Source: Pollenia angustigena (taxonomy: Eukaryota > Arthropoda > Insecta > Diptera > Polleniidae). Taken from it: 64,000 nt of DNA. The position numbers were made by a program, and so were the translations under genes. Of this stretch, positions 10,168-22,848 are shown piece after piece. Position 1 is the first letter of the stretch. Each line of letters opens with the position of its first letter. The DNA is taken from positions 48,732,308-48,796,307 of the forward strand of contig OV884056.1 in assembly GCA_930367215.1 (NCBI GenBank), given 5' to 3'. Under the pieces are notes generated by a model, which saw only the letters and a list, made by a program, of their open reading frames with translations, made no database searches and was not told where the DNA came from.

Positions 10168-10242
10168 TAAATTTTAAATCAAGATAATTAATAGATGCTA
10201 AATACCCCAGGAAAAACTTTTTGATTTTTAATAATAAATACA

Positions 10243-10391
10243 CTTGACTTCTAGTAAGTGTATTTTGTAAGTACTGAATTCTTTGGACACCTCGAACAAA
10301 AATATGTAGTTATTCACCCGAAAAATAAGTAGTGTTTATTTTCTCCAACATTATTTGCTAACTTACCAGGTAAGTAAAGTTTTTGCTGGGA
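10243..10391 (-). mobile_element. fragment of CCCAGC-ended MITE
   Basis: Reverse copy of the left part of the element at 55896-56388: it shares CCCAGCAAAAACTTTACTTA-type ends and the TAGTGTTTATT...GGACACCTCGAACAAAAATA body. Confidence 0.65.
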
Positions 10392-10515
10392 CTGTTTGAC
10401 AAAACTGCTTTACAGCGATGGTAACTTGGGAAATGCCACACCATTAAATTTGGGACGCCAATGATCTGGCAGGAGCCCAATGCTAAAGCTTGTTATTTTT
10501 GGTAAAACATATTTA

Positions 10516-11330
10516 AACAAGTTAGAAATACAGTCGGTCAAGCCCGACTATATGATACCATACACTACAGTATTTAAAAACACATCACTTATGTGTCTAT
10601 AAAAATATGGATTTATCTATGTTTATAAACTTCTTTAAAATCGGTTTGAAAGCTTGTGAGAGGCAAAAATTGCTCCTTACCTCGCCTTGTGGTCCTATTT
10701 TAGAAGATGTGTCCGCTTAGATATGCATCTATCCATGTTTTAAATTTCAGTAACATCCGTTTGAGAGATAGAAATTGCTCATATCTGCCCTTGTGGTCCT
10801 ATTTGTTAAAAAATACATATCTTATGTGTCCATACAAATATGGATCTATTTATGTTTTTAATTTCATTAAAATCGGTTTGATAGTTTCTGAGAGGAATAT
10901 ACTGCCCCCCATCTCCCCTCGTGGTCATATTTTTTAAGAAATGCATAACTTATGTGTCCGTACAAATATGGAACTGTTTATGTTTTTAATTTCATTAAAA
11001 TCGGTTTGATAGTTTCTGAGAGAAAGAAATGTCCCCCTTCTTTCCTCGTGTTCCGACGATTGGGCCCATTTTTAATAGTCTTGGTCCTTGTGCCAATTAG
11101 AATCTATGTCCCAAATTTTATCAAGTTATCTCCAAAATTGCGACCTGTACTTTGCGCACAAAGTTACGTGGCCAGCCAGCCAGCCGGACGGACGTCGTTA
11201 GTTAGACTCAGAAAGAGATTCTAAGTCGATCGGTATAATTTAAGGTGGGTCCAGGACCAATATTTCAAGGTGTTACACACATCAGCACAAATGCATAATA
11301 CCCTCTCCACTATTGTGGTGTTGGTATAAA
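10516..11330. mobile_element. DINE-like element, copy E1
   Basis: Runs from AACAAGTTAGAAATACAGTC with a GTCGGTCAAGCCCGAC hairpin to a terminal hairpin (ATACCCTCTCCACTATTGTG..., 11299-11328). The interior has about four ~125-bp units with ATTTCATTAAAATCGGTTTG. Three more copies lie at 16303, 30057 and 34285. Architecture resembles family F but the sequence is distinct. Confidence 0.7.
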
Positions 11331-12357
11331 CATGTAGAAAATTGTATGAAATAAGAAGATGTTTTCAAAATATTTCACGACCCTTTTAGGCTGGGTTTTT
11401 GAGATCTCAGTTAAACTAGGTTTAGTTAATCTGAAAACAAATTTGTGCCGCCATTACCAAGTTTGCAGATAACATTTTGACGGAACAGCCAAGTTTTGCT
11501 TAATAGTTGGTTTTTAATGAAATAATAACAAAAAAATATCATATTTCGCCGGAGAATCCGAGTTTCAGACTACGTTAAACTTAGTTTAAATTTCTTTTAA
11601 GCTAAGTTTAAATTCTTTTTACTTAAATAAGCTCGTTGGAATGTCTAGTTTGTGGAGACATTGCAGAATGGAAGGAAACAATTGAATTTTTCAAAGTTAT
11701 AAGGACTTTTCTTAAAGTATATAATTTCGAATATCCTTGCAAAACAAGTAAGATATTCTGATACACTCACCAATGTGATTTTGTTCAAATGAAAGAGCTT
11801 TTTGTGTAGATTAATAATCCAGGAAATATTTACTGGCAGCGCTTGCATCATCTCCTTAAAATGTCATGGTCACATAAAGTATTATAAACTAAGGTATAAA
11901 TAATAAGGTGAGAATATTAAATTTATAAGTATACGAAATACAAAATACGTGAGCGACAGGTGTTTAAAATATAAAATACATTTTAAGATTTTTGAAAATG
12001 TCCCAGCTTACATTTTGTATCATTTTCGAATCTTTAGGAATCAACTTCACGATCAAAATTAATGTTTATGAGCTCATATTTCGATCATAAATTATACTTC
12101 CGTTGTAAAAAAATGGTACCCTACTGTTGAGTCGCCTCAAAGAATCATTTGTGCTACAATTTGCTAATTCCTTTTTGAGCATATTAATGAATGATATATG
12201 AATCCTTGTTCAATCACTCAAGTGATAAAGTGTAGCCATCGAAAGTGATCTGAGAAAATTCATTTAGGTTATTTTATCAAAAATGTATCACCCAAGTATT
12301 AACTGGGGTAATTGAAATACAAAAACAAAATACGTTGTAGTTGTATTTTAAATTCAT
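11331..12357. other. no gene recognised
   Basis: AT-rich; no inverted repeat or protein similarity that I can support. Confidence 0.45.
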
Positions 12358-12366
12358 ATTTCAAAT

Positions 12367-13393
12367 TAGGGTTTCTAATTTCCCGGACTTTTTCTATTCC
12401 CGGGGAATGAAACAAAAAAAATCTTATTCCCGTGAATCCCGGGATTCTTTTAACAAAACAAAGATTTCATTAAATGTGTTCAAGGCAAAAGTTTTTACTT
12501 TCTTAATAGAATATACACATATACAACACGAATTATTAAAACTTATTAGTATTTAGTAGTTGTTACTTGGTCAAATTAAAAAAAAGCAAAAAATTTTTAG
12601 TTTTATTAAAGCATTTAAAAGCTCATCGGAGATTCTATTTCTAATTCTTGTTGAAATGTATATTGCCTGCTACCGAAAACGTTCTCTCGCTTTGTACAGA
12701 CGTTGGTTTTATTGTAAGAAGCGCATCATACAAAGATTATAAATTTGTTGGCCTGCTACCCGTGACCCAATAGACGTGAAAATCATTTTTTAAGATATTT
12801 TCAGGCTTTTGTATTTTCTTTACATTTATTTTATTAGAATTTGTAGATGGTTCAACATCTGGGGCCTAATTACCGCATTCGATATCGAGTAAGCTATCGT
12901 ATCGAGTAAACTATCGTATTTTTCTGCATTCGATAGACACTGATGTGTCGAATGAAAACTAGAGAGTTGTAATGGCTTTGGTTACTCGATATCGAATGAT
13001 ATCATCTCAAATTACGATACATTTCATTCGATATCGAGAGTCATAATACCAAAATAAAAAATTTCGATCAATTTTGCTCGATATCGAATGCGGTAATTAG
13101 ACCCCTGATGTTGGTGATGGTGTATCGTGTACATTTTCATTTCCTACTTCAAGAATCTTTTTAGACATTTCATCAGCAATTAATAAGACCGTTGATTTAT
13201 TGGCGTAGGAAAAAAATCCGATTTGTAGGTAGTTTTTAGTAGTTTGATTTTTTGATTTTAACGATGCTAACAAATTAAAATTTCAAAAAATTTAATTTGA
13301 AATACTCGAAAATTCCCGGAAAAAATTTATGGGGATTAATTAAAAAAAAATGTCCCGGAATTCCCGGGCATTATTTCCCGCGTAGAAACTCTA
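12367..13393. mobile_element. hAT-like element with ATTTCAAAT duplication
   Basis: Ends TAGGGTTTCTAATTTCCCGG and (inverse) TAGAGTTTCTACGCGGGAAA form imperfect inverted repeats. ATTTCAAAT stands on both sides (12358-12366 and 13394-13402). Subterminal TTCCCGGG motifs recur. No transposase is left; a palindromic element sits inside. Confidence 0.75.
12851..13112. mobile_element. palindromic MITE saturated with TCGATATCGA
   Basis: The inverted repeats begin CAACATCTGGGGCCTAATTA on the left and, inverted, CAACATCAGGGGTCTAATTA on the right, and continue through CCGCATTCGATATCGAG. The interior repeats the ATCGAATGATAT / GATATCGA motif in both orientations. Target duplication not certain. Confidence 0.7.
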
Positions 13394-13713
13394 ATTTCAA
13401 ATACAAGTATTTAAAATACTGCCTAACCTTGATCATCACTTCAAAATAAGTAATAGATTAGATTGTTTTAGTATTAAACAAGAAGAAGAATTATATATTC
13501 CTCTTTGTACAATTTTACTTACCATTGACGATTTCCGAGACCGGAATTCTACTAAGCTTACCGAAGCTGAAAGTAAAGCAAGATTTCATAAACAGATGAC
13601 CAGCCGGACGGACATCATTCGATCGAATGTGAATCTTTCGTTTAGTATCAATAAGTTAGGTCTCGCATAATTGCTTCTTATAAGTAGCAGTAATTTGCTC
13701 TTTAGGCCTATAA

Positions 13714-13856
13714 CTGCCTGTTTTTAGAAAACGTAAACAAGTGAGTGAGTGAGAAATTAGATTGAAAACAAAAACCAATTTTCGTTTTTTATTAATGTTT
13801 TCAATTTAATTTCTCACTCACTCAAACAAGTGAGTGCGTTTTCTAAAAGCAGGCAG
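13714..13856. mobile_element. 143-bp PIF/Harbinger-type MITE, TAA duplication
   Basis: Ends CTGCCTGTTTTTAGAAAACG and inverse, followed by a GTGAGTGAGTGAGAAATT inverted block. TAA flanks both sides (13711-13713, 13857-13859). A second copy with a TTA duplication is at 43942-44080. Confidence 0.85.
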
Positions 13857-13859
13857 TAA

Positions 13860-14467
13860 GTCATCTAAAAAAGGTAATGAAATCAATTTAATACTACGAA
13901 AAACTACAGTTCAAAAACTTTCTGTAATAAAATTAATGGAAATCCCAAAATTCTAATTCTCGGTAAAAGATATTTAAGATTCGTCACAGCCGAAAACAGC
14001 ATTTTTAGTGCTTTTTATTTATCAAAAAAAAAAAAAAACACTTAATCATAATACAATTTCCCTAAAGTCATTAAAACATTTCGCTGGCGTTGTTTAATGA
14101 ATATGACACATAAATACATGTGTATTTACATACCAACCCCATTCTTATTTTTGTGACAAGTTTAAACACGTATTTATGTACGTTTGTTTCTACATTGAAA
14201 AAAAAAATGAATTTATCCCTACTAAAATCAAGCCGAAGCGGTATCAATAAACTCTAAATACGGATTTCCTTAAATCAAGTACAGAATGCGTGATTCAAGT
14301 ACAGAATGCGTGACTCAAGTACGGATTATTCAATTAAATAAAAATTATCTTTTAACTGTGCTTGATACAAGAATTTCTAAGCTGGTTTAATCCCGAATTC
14401 GTACTTGAAATAAGCCACAAGTGAGATTAAATTGATTCTAACCTACACACTTACCCCAGGATAAACG

Positions 14468-14499
<32 letters not shown>

Positions 14500-15200
14500 A
14501 TGTATTATTTTTACTTTACTTTACTTGCCCGTTAAACATGTTTGTTTTTCTTTCGTTGTATTACCCGCCATTTTTATAGAAGAACTTCCAATTAAAAGAC
14601 ACCAGCAGAATGCCCGATATGGCTTGCGTAATATTTCTACTTAGAAAGTTTGAAGTACTTAGCTAAATATTTATAACAAATAGAATTTGGGAATTTTTGC
14701 TTTTTAAACATAAAAATAATGTATGTTTTACTTGTAGTATTGTTGTTGATCGTTCATAAAACAAGCAAAGCATTTAATACCTACTGGGGTAGTGTTGTTC
14801 TTGTTTCTACAACAAACTTTTGCAAACATACGCGTATGCACGCATAAAGAATGCAATGCAATATTTAAAGTAGGACTCGTGCTTTAAGTCACTGTTTAAA
14901 AAACTGCAATTACTTTCATTTCTTTTGATTTGACTTCTGCTTCTGAAATCAACACAGTTTCAGTCAAAGCAAAATCACAAAATGAAAAACAAACAGTTGA
15001 AAGAAACTTCTGTCAGCAGTTGTTTTAAAAATTGTTATGTTGATTTTCTTTTCTATTGAGCAGTTTCCCAAGTAAAAGTACACCCAGTCTCTTTGCTTTT
15101 GTAAGTCGCAAACACTTGCAGAAAAAAAAATTTCTTTACTTGCAAGTTATAACTTGTAAGCAACTGCAATCGGTTGATCTTTCTTCTCGTGTTTTACACG
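13860..15200. other. no gene; minisatellite and GA microsatellite
   Basis: Three tandem copies of a ~19-bp unit (TCAAGTACAGAATGCGTGA, 14275-14335) and a GA-rich run (14469-14500). Otherwise AT-rich without recognisable genes. Confidence 0.5.
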
Positions 15201-15204
15201 ACTG

Positions 15205-15475
15205 CCCCAGGGACCGAGCACATTTCGTGATTTTGAAGTCCTAGGACAGGACCATATAACCCTGCTTTGGAGTAGTTTTAAAACTACTCCATGGTATACT
15301 CAAGAGGATTAGTTTTGAAGTCGCTTAAAAACGAAGGCATGTCATTAAAAAACGAAGACATGTCGTCTCACTACAAACACTTTTTAACAATGACATGGTC
15401 CATGCTTGCATTACATTGGACTAGGCCATGGAGTACTCCATTTTATCAAAATGGATCAGGAGGTCCAATATTATT
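15205..15475. repeat. dispersed repeat L, copy 1
   Basis: Shares CCTAGGA..GGACCATATAACCC, GTAGTTTTAAAACTACTCCA and the AAACGAAGACATGTCGTCTC block with 50445-50705. Probably a non-autonomous DNA element; its ends are not clear in this copy. Confidence 0.6.
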
Positions 15476-16302
15476 TACAGGGAATGTAAAAAAAAGTTGA
15501 GTAGAGAAAAGAGAAGCAATAAATCTGCTTGTGATTTTGATTTTTTAACTTATCAAAAGCAGAAGAAAACTCAGCAAACGCCTGCCGATGGTTTTCATAG
15601 GTTTTAAGAGAATCAATGTTTGATTTTAAAAAGCAGAGAAAAGTAAAAGCATTGAAAATTTAAAATTTTGCGACTTCTTAACTTTTGACTTAAGTTTTTT
15701 AAACACTGCCTTAAGTAATTGGAAGATACTTAAATTTAGTACGAGTTATTTCTTTCTGTGTACATTTTTGAATAATAGTCATTATACGAGTATTTGTTGA
15801 TTTGGTATCCAGAAAATTTCAATTTTGTTTACGACACAACATTCAATTAATTGTGTTAATAAAAAGTTGTTTGCGAAAGTAAAACAAAAAAACTGTCATA
15901 CCCAAACATACACACATTGAAATTAATATAAATCTTACTTAGCCCGGTGCGCTTCGCTAACGCCATTGAAATAAAATAAGTAAACATTTTTTAAAACCAT
16001 TTGTGTATATACTAATAAGTGCTTCGTTTGAACCAAATGTTATTTTTCTTTATGCTGCCTGTACTCTACGCAAGTTCAGTGCTCAAGTCTGGCACTGAAG
16101 AGCAAGTTTGTGTAGTGTGTGACAGTGCTTTTGCGGTTTCCTTAGTGAACTGAGTAAAAATAAAAACGATTTTGATATTTGTTCAAGTTTGTAGATCTGT
16201 AGACTGAATTTGTAAAGTGTATCTTCAAAAACTTGAGGGTTGTCGCGTTTTTAAAGTGATAACAACAAACAGAGGGCCGCTGATAAAATGTTTTCGGCAG
16301 GT
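15476..16302. other. no gene; orphan Helitron-type 3' end
   Basis: At 15947-15975 the minus strand reads TAGCGAAGCGCACCGGGCTA, the same terminal hairpin block as the Helitron ending at 59259. The rest is unrecognised. Confidence 0.45.
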
Positions 16303-16954
16303 TTCCTGAGTCGAATTAACGATGTCCGTCCGGCTGGCAGGCTGGCTGGCTGGCAGGCTGGCTGGCTGGCTCGCTATCCATGTAACCTTGTGCGCAAAGA
16401 ACAGGTCGCAATTTTGGAGATAATTTGATCAAATTTGGGACATATCGTGTTGGCACAAGGACCAAGCCCATTGAAAATGGGCCAAATCGAAAGATCACGA
16501 GGAAAGATAGGGGGAAATTTCTTCCTCTCAGAAAGTATCAAACCGATTTTAATGAAATTTAAAACATAGATAGATACATATCTTTATGGACTAAAAAGCG
16601 ATGCATTTTTTAAAAAATAGGACCACGAGGGGAGATAGGGGCAATTTTTGCCTCTCAAACCGATTTCAATGAAATATAAAACATAGATAGATCCATATTT
16701 ATGTGGCTACATAAGCTATGCAGTTTTTAAAAATAGGACCATAAGGGGAGGTAGGGGGCAATTTCAGCCTGTCACAAACTTTCAACCCGAATTTAATTAA
16801 ATTTAAAACATAAATAGATTCCTATTTATATGGACACATAAGCATGATTCGTCATATGTCCCGAATAGGGTGCACTCTCGTAAATATGTTTTAAAATACT
16901 GTGGTGTAGGATATCATATAGTCGGGCTTAACCGACTGCACTTTCTTTCTTGTT
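16303..16954. mobile_element. DINE-like element, copy E2, truncated
   Basis: Begins inside the conserved CTGAGTCGAATTAACGATGT block, lacks the ATACCC hairpin end, has the GGCTGGCTGGC run and the ~125-bp units, and ends at TCGGGCTTAACCGAC..TCTTGTTTT. Confidence 0.7.
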
Positions 16955-18008
16955 TTTACTTGAACATGTTGCCTTCTTTGCTTTTAAATTAAAACAAAAT
17001 ACTGAAAGGTTTCCTTGTATAGTATGTGTCACAAGTTTCGTTTACGCAGTGCCAAACATAAGCACTGATCTTGTGTAGCCGGCATTAGTCAATTTCATTG
17101 TCCTTGCATGACCGATCTTTTGTATTTTTAACTAAATTATTTATTCCGAAATGTTGAACTTTTACAGAAACCATTCTATAAATTGTTTCTGTAATCATTT
17201 CGTGATAAAAAGGATTTTCTGATTGGGCCAAAGCCTCCGATCCTAGCGTTTGTGCTGCCAACACACCTCTAGGCCGGTGATCCGTTACACGGCGTAATAG
17301 AGATGAGCTTCAGTGACACTAGTTGTCATCAGTTGTCACCTAATTCCTGAGACGCATCTATGCTAGCGTGCCATTCAGGTTACTCAATACTGTACGCCTT
17401 CTTACATTGGCTGTATTCCAGCGGTTGCTTAAACTCCATTTCCAGAGAACACTTCGTTAGAGACCGGAAGTCATGAGCTGCTTGGGAATTTCAAACAGAG
17501 AAATCGCTTCTTGCTTCTTGGATAACAGACAGAAGGCTTTTAGCCTCTGTGAAAAAACTCCGTTCCCCAAGTAAATAAAGGGCAAATATATATTCTAAAA
17601 ATATATGATCGTATATTGTGGTTTATTTGCTGTTTTTAATTCTGGCTTACAAATTCTAAAAAAATAGCTACAAAATATAGAGCATAATACGATGAGTTGG
17701 AACTTAAAACGCACATACTAAAATATTTGGTATTTTCTTTTAATGGATTAAAGTTTTCTTTAAAAAAAAAACAGAGTTGCATTTTAAAAGATGAGCCAGA
17801 AAATCTATTTCGTATTGGTCATCTTACCCTTGGTGCTCTATCTAGATCATATAAAAAATACCTTTGGAATCAACAATTATAAATTGCTAAACAAAATTTA
17901 ACAATTAGTACAAACCGCCATAGTCTAAAAAGTAAATGTATTTTGTTATTGAAGTTGGTACAAAATACAAAAACTCAATTTGGTTCATGTTTATATTAGT
18001 GTCCTTAC
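16955..18008. other. no gene; GC-richer block 17221-17560 of unknown origin
   Basis: The block 17221-17560 is clearly less AT-rich than its surroundings and resembles decayed coding or LINE 3' sequence, but no frame on either strand gives a recognisable domain. Confidence 0.4.
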
Positions 18009-18016
18009 ACTAACAC

Positions 18017-19869
18017 CAGGTGCGGATCCAGCTTGAGCCTTAGGGGGGGGGGAATTTTTTATGATACAAAAAAAATTTGTTTTTAAAAGTTTATTAAAAG
18101 CAATTTGTGTATATTATATTAAAAAAACTCAACAATAAGGTTAAATAAAATATTCAATATAAATTAAAATAAACTTATCTTTTTAAATAAGCAATTTATG
18201 ATTTCCTTGTGAGGCAAATTTAGATAGTACAGTCTATGTTCAGTTTGTCATTGTTGATCTGAGCCATGTTTTTATTCGACGAAGGGTAGGAAATAACCTC
18301 TCGCTCGTAGCATTACTGACGAGCATTGAAACGAAAATTTGAAATATTTTTCTTAGATTTGGGTAGATATCTTCATCACAGTTTATTAAAGCATCTACAA
18401 CGTTATCTGATAGATTTTAGATTTCCATGTTTGTTGCCAATGCTACACTTCAGACTCAAGTTTAGATGTTAGTAGGTGTTTATCCCGAGTTGTGGTTTTA
18501 AAAGTTTTATATCTATAATATGACTTGATTACACTTTGAGTAGAAGTTTTGGTATGTTCAATACATTAAAGATATCTTTTGGAAAGGTGTTTTGCGATCT
18601 TCTAAAATAAATTCAATAAGAGAATGAAACCTACAACTCGGTAGAAATCTTCAACATTTTGGATGTGATTATTTCGTTCAAATCTTGTTTTTTAGGTTGG
18701 AACCTCGATTTGAACGCAAATCACTTTAACTTTTTTAAAAATCACTTTAAATTGTTCTTCTGCTTTATTTCTTTTTTCTTCAAGGCACATGATCAAAGTT
18801 TTGATAAGGCTTGATCCTTTTTGAAGATCTATATCGTACTTTTGTAAAATGATACAAAGCGGCTGTGTTACAATAAGTATCACACTTAATATGTTTATTC
18901 CGCAAATAAATTCAAAAGTTCTAAGTGAGTTCCTTAATATAAGGCTCTTGATGAAGTATCTCTACCTTTCCACGCAGATATTTTTTCCAAAGCTTCTACT
19001 ATATGATGTACACTTGTTGCAAAGTGTAAAGCTGAGTCGTGACGGTCCACCCATCTTGTCTCGCATAATGTAGAGAGTTTGGCTCCCAAATACTTTACTA
19101 AGAACGTGTTTTGCCTGATTTACGGGAAATAGCAAGGCGTTTGTTTCGCATTTGTCGCGGTTTCCAGAATTTTTTACAGCTCCATTTTCTGCTGACATCA
19201 AACGACACCCATCAGTTCCAACTCCTATACAATTTTTTAGGTCAAGACTAAAAGTTGTCAAAGTTTTAAGAACTGTTGATGATAGTGCCATCGCATCAAT
19301 TGACACATCAGCGTCATTATCAATATCCTGTGAAGGCTCTTCAAATGCTTTTACAACAAAGCCAAAACAATTCTTGCCTAACAACTTTTTGTTGTATGGT
19401 GAAATATCTTAAATGTAAGGAAATCTGGCTTTCCCCGACAAATCCGTGCTTTCGTCAAAAATTATCGAATAGAATTTTGATTCATATAACACATTAATAT
19501 AAACAAAATTGCAAATACCAAGGCTTTTTAATAATTCAACCGCACGCATTTTCAAGTCAAACGTTTACTCTTTGGTTATACATAGATGGCACCTGCTGTA
19601 TAAGTATTTGAATACAGTAAACTAGATGTTTCATTGAAAATATCTAATAAATAACTATTAGGATGAAGATTTGGATATTTATTGAAAATTTCGTTAGAGA
19701 TTCAATAAAAAAACAAAAAAAAAACTTGCTGGGATTTCCAAAAATTTTGTACATTAAAAAAAGATAATATTAATGGGAACTCTTGTATTATCAAAATAAA
19801 CAAAACATATTTTTTTATCATTTACGGGGGGGAAATTTCCTTATTTCACCCCCCCTGAATCCGCGCCTG
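18017..19869 (-). mobile_element. hAT element with perfect 8-bp TSD
   Basis: ACTAACAC is repeated exactly at 18009-18016 and 19870-19877. The ends CAGGTGCGGATCCAGC and (inverse) CAGGCGCGGATTCAGG, followed by runs of G, are of the CAGG-GCGGAT type seen in Zaphod/ZMYM-like hAT transposons. The 1853-bp body carries a single decayed transposase on the minus strand. Confidence 0.9.
18180..19560 (-). pseudogene. hAT transposase pseudogene
   Basis: Read 3' to 5' on the plus strand, frames spell in order: a YSIIFDESTDLSGKARF block containing the catalytic DEST/D signature of the DUF4371-type hAT RNase-H fold (about 19480-19420); a VGTDGCRLMSAENGAV stretch (19210-19165); an ETRWVDRHDSALHF block (19080-19030) with the conserved R-W of this group; and a C-terminal dimerisation region, YPNLRKIFQIFVSMLVSNAT followed by SERLFS, near 18350-18280. 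At least one frameshift (around 19065) and several stops break it. The terminal repeats and target duplication of its own element are intact. Confidence 0.8.
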
Positions 19870-19877
19870 ACTAACAC

Positions 19878-20543
19878 AATTTATCTCTCCTTTTTCCTTT
19901 GAATTTTCAACGGAATTTCATAATGTTTAGTTTCAATTGTTGTTGGTGTTAGTTGTTTTTTTACACTTTATTTATTGTTAATTTCATTTTTAGTGTGAAA
20001 TAAAAATATTTGTTTATTATCCAACAAACCCAGTTGGCAGTGTTGCCAACTATGTTTGACAAATGTGGAAATTTTTAATTAAAAAAATATCTAACATAGG
20101 GATTATTTAAATCTTATTACAGAAAAGAAATCAATATTAATCATATTAATACATAAGAAAGAAAGTTAAGCCGAGAGAGCCGTGGTATAGCCCACGTCGT
20201 AAAAAAATTTGTTACTAAGCATCGTAACGCCACGAAGTTAAGATTAATATTAAATTTGTTTGTGCAGAAATTACTAAAATACTTCAAATAAATAAATTCG
20301 TTTGAATGAGCTTTTCAAAAGGAGCTCATAAAAGACCCATAATCGATTATGGACCTCTATCTACGTAAATATTAAAGTAAATTTTTCCAAATTATATCAG
20401 AATTTCAAACTTTATAGAGAATTTTTGGTACAGTAAATGCAATTTGAAGGTGTCATACTTTCTTGAAAGCTTTATTTAAATATGGACTAACTTCGATAAG
20501 ACTTGGTAGTGTAAATATCAGAAATGCAAGCAATTCATTCAGA
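19878..20543. other. no gene recognised
   Basis: AT-rich; nothing supportable. Confidence 0.45.
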
Positions 20544-20627
20544 AACAAGTTAGAATACTATATTTGGCTGTACAGAATCTTTGATACCCTCCACCGACAG
20601 TTCGAATATTTCAGGAGTGGGCTCGAT

Positions 20628-21349
20628 ATTATATCTATATATTATCAATTAATCTGTAGTCGGATATCTTTGAATGAGATTGCGAAGCATTCAAGGGTAA
20701 CGTTTGTATGGATACCAGGGCATTTGGAATGCCCGGGCAATCAGATAGCAGATGAGCTGGTCAAACATGGTCTTCGCAAGGATGATGCATTGCTTAATCG
20801 ATTCGTTGGCCTTCCAATAGCTCACTGTAAGTCCCTTATCAATCGCGAGTCTTAAACAGTTGCTCAGATGGGGTGGACCTGCTCCATATCCAGGATACAA
20901 TGGTCTGCATATGATGAACGGAGAACTTACTACCTAGTTAGTTTAAAAAGGGACCAGATTAGAACAGTGGTATCAGTTATAACTGGGCACTGGCCGCTGG
21001 GGACCCATGCTGGAAGAATGGGTCTAGAATTCAATGACTACTGCAGAAGTTGTCATGATGAAGAGGAAGAGGAGACTTTGCTTCACTTTCTTTGTCAATG
21101 CCCTGGGATACGGGGCGCCAGGGAAGAATACCTGGGGGAACCGGTGTTTGCCTGCTTGGAGGATCTATCTAGTTCTAGAACTTATATCGCTTTTTCTCTT
21201 CATTATGAAGACAAATTGGTTGAACTTTGCAGTAACGCCATCTGAGTAACTGCTCTATAGGATGAGCATTGGCGCTGGGTATCACAAAGCGACCAATAAA
21301 GGACCCTAAGCTGTCTTTCTCGATGGGAGCCTACAACTTTACCTAACTA
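20628..21349 (+). pseudogene. 5'-truncated LINE: RNase H and C-terminal CCHC-like region
   Basis: One frame runs to 21245 with a single internal stop (TAA, 20853-20855). The first part has the last RNase H motif, VTFVWIPGHLECPGNQIADE, typical of I/R1-type non-LTR retrotransposons. The second contains VSVITGHWPLGTHAGRMGL and the zinc-knuckle-like CRSCH..EEEEETLLHFLCQC..C signature that closes such ORF2 proteins. A short 3' UTR (to about 21349) includes CGATGGGAGCCTACAAC. Truncation at the 5' side, as is normal for LINE insertions, removed the RT. It sits inside the DINE-like element F3. Confidence 0.85.
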
Positions 21350-21731
21350 TCCGAACTTAAATGGTTGGCAGGAGGGCAATTTATATTGGACCCATTTAAA
21401 ATTATGAACGAATCATTTGAAAACTCTGTAGAGTAATTTCTGGTATAAAGAAACATAAATTTAAATAAATTTCTATACAGCGGTAAAATTAGTTTTAGCC
21501 GATACGAAATTTGACATTATGATTTCTAGTCCTACAAAATTGTGACGTTCCAAATTTTATTATGATAGCACTGTTTATTATGGCTTTAGGCGAACTAAAT
21601 GGTTTTCTGGAAGTAGGGCTTATATGGGGCCTTTAGGAAATTATGGACCGATCTTCACGAAATTTTACATTGTAATTTCTAGTTAAACCGAATTTTTGTA
21701 AAGTCTTATATAATCCGTGCATTTTTCTACC

Positions 21732-22839
21732 GGCGGCATGAAATAACCCCCCAAAATATAAACCCCCAAAAAAATAATGAAATAACCCCCCAAAAGTTTG
21801 TACAGAGAACAACAAAAACGATTTTTGGGGGGTTATTTCATTTTGTTTGGGGTGTTATTTCATTTTTTGAATTGGGGTACTATTTCATATGAAATTATCC
21901 CCCAAAAAATCATTATGAAATAAAGCCCCAATATATTTTTTGGGGGATTATTTAATTCTCAAATTTATAATGAAAACGTTTTTGGGCGCAAGGATTTATC
22001 CACTTTGGTAAACCGGTATGGCTTCGATAAAAAAAAGCTGCCCTGCATAGCCAGGCGCAATGGTTTTCTACTATATGGTATACCAAACACCGGCTTCGCT
22101 AACTAAAGCTTCTCTGCGTAGCCGGGTCAAGTCGGTATTTTTTTACTATGGAGGAGAAAATCCTGGCGCTATGCAGAGAAGCATGAGCTAGCGAAGACGG
22201 TGTTTGTTATACCATAGAGGAAAAAGTCATTGTTGGCGAAGCCTTAGTTGGCGAAGCTTGTGTTTGGTATATCATACCATGATATATATCGCGTGATTCT
22301 TTAAAGCAAAACTGTATAATTAATTGTATTACATACCCAGTAAAAACTTCGCCTACTTTTTCAAAATGAATAGCTTCCTTAACTCATTATTTTGTAGCTT
22401 TCTTCTATAATTACTTCTATAACGACTTCTATAACTACTTTTTTCTGGATGTGTGCAGGTAAAAAAAATAATGACTTACTTTTTAATGCGTTCATTTTGG
22501 GACATCCTTTGTAAAATTCATTGGTTCTTTCAGTAGAATTGTAAGTAATGTTCTTATGTTTTTCTGATTACTCAATACATTATTTTGTAGGCGAAGTTTT
22601 TACTGGGTATATTGGGCCTTTATTTCATATTAGAAATTGGGATTATATTTCATATGAAATAAGCCCCAAAAATTAGGGAATTGTTTCATTTATGTTTGGA
22701 GCGTTATTTCATTTCGTTGGGGGCTAATTTCATTTTCAAAAATGGGCTTTATTGCATACGAAATAAGGCCCCACGCTTTGGGGGGCTATTTCATTATTTT
22801 TTTGGGGGGTTATATTTTGGAGGGTTATTTCATGCCGCC
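21732..22839. mobile_element. element G1, saturated with CCCC/GGGG motifs
   Basis: Perfect terminal inverted repeats (GGCGGCATGAAATAACCC / its inverse) bounded by TTTTCTACC (21723-21731) and TTTTCTGGC (22840-22848), a 9-bp duplication with two differences. Both flanking thirds repeat TGAAATAACCCCCCAAAA-like motifs in both orientations; the middle carries a CTTCGC / GCGAAGCC module and a nested MITE. No transposase. Confidence 0.8.
22336..22607. mobile_element. 272-bp MITE nested in G1
   Basis: Ends CCCAGTAAAAACTTCGCCTA and inverse, TA on both sides; internal ACTTCTATAA repeats and GCGAAGTTTTTACTGGG right end. Confidence 0.75.
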
Positions 22840-22848
22840 TTTTCTGGC

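Noticed and set aside
17221..17560. GC-richer block as a host exon
   Set aside because: Stops in all frames and no splice-site framework; origin left open.
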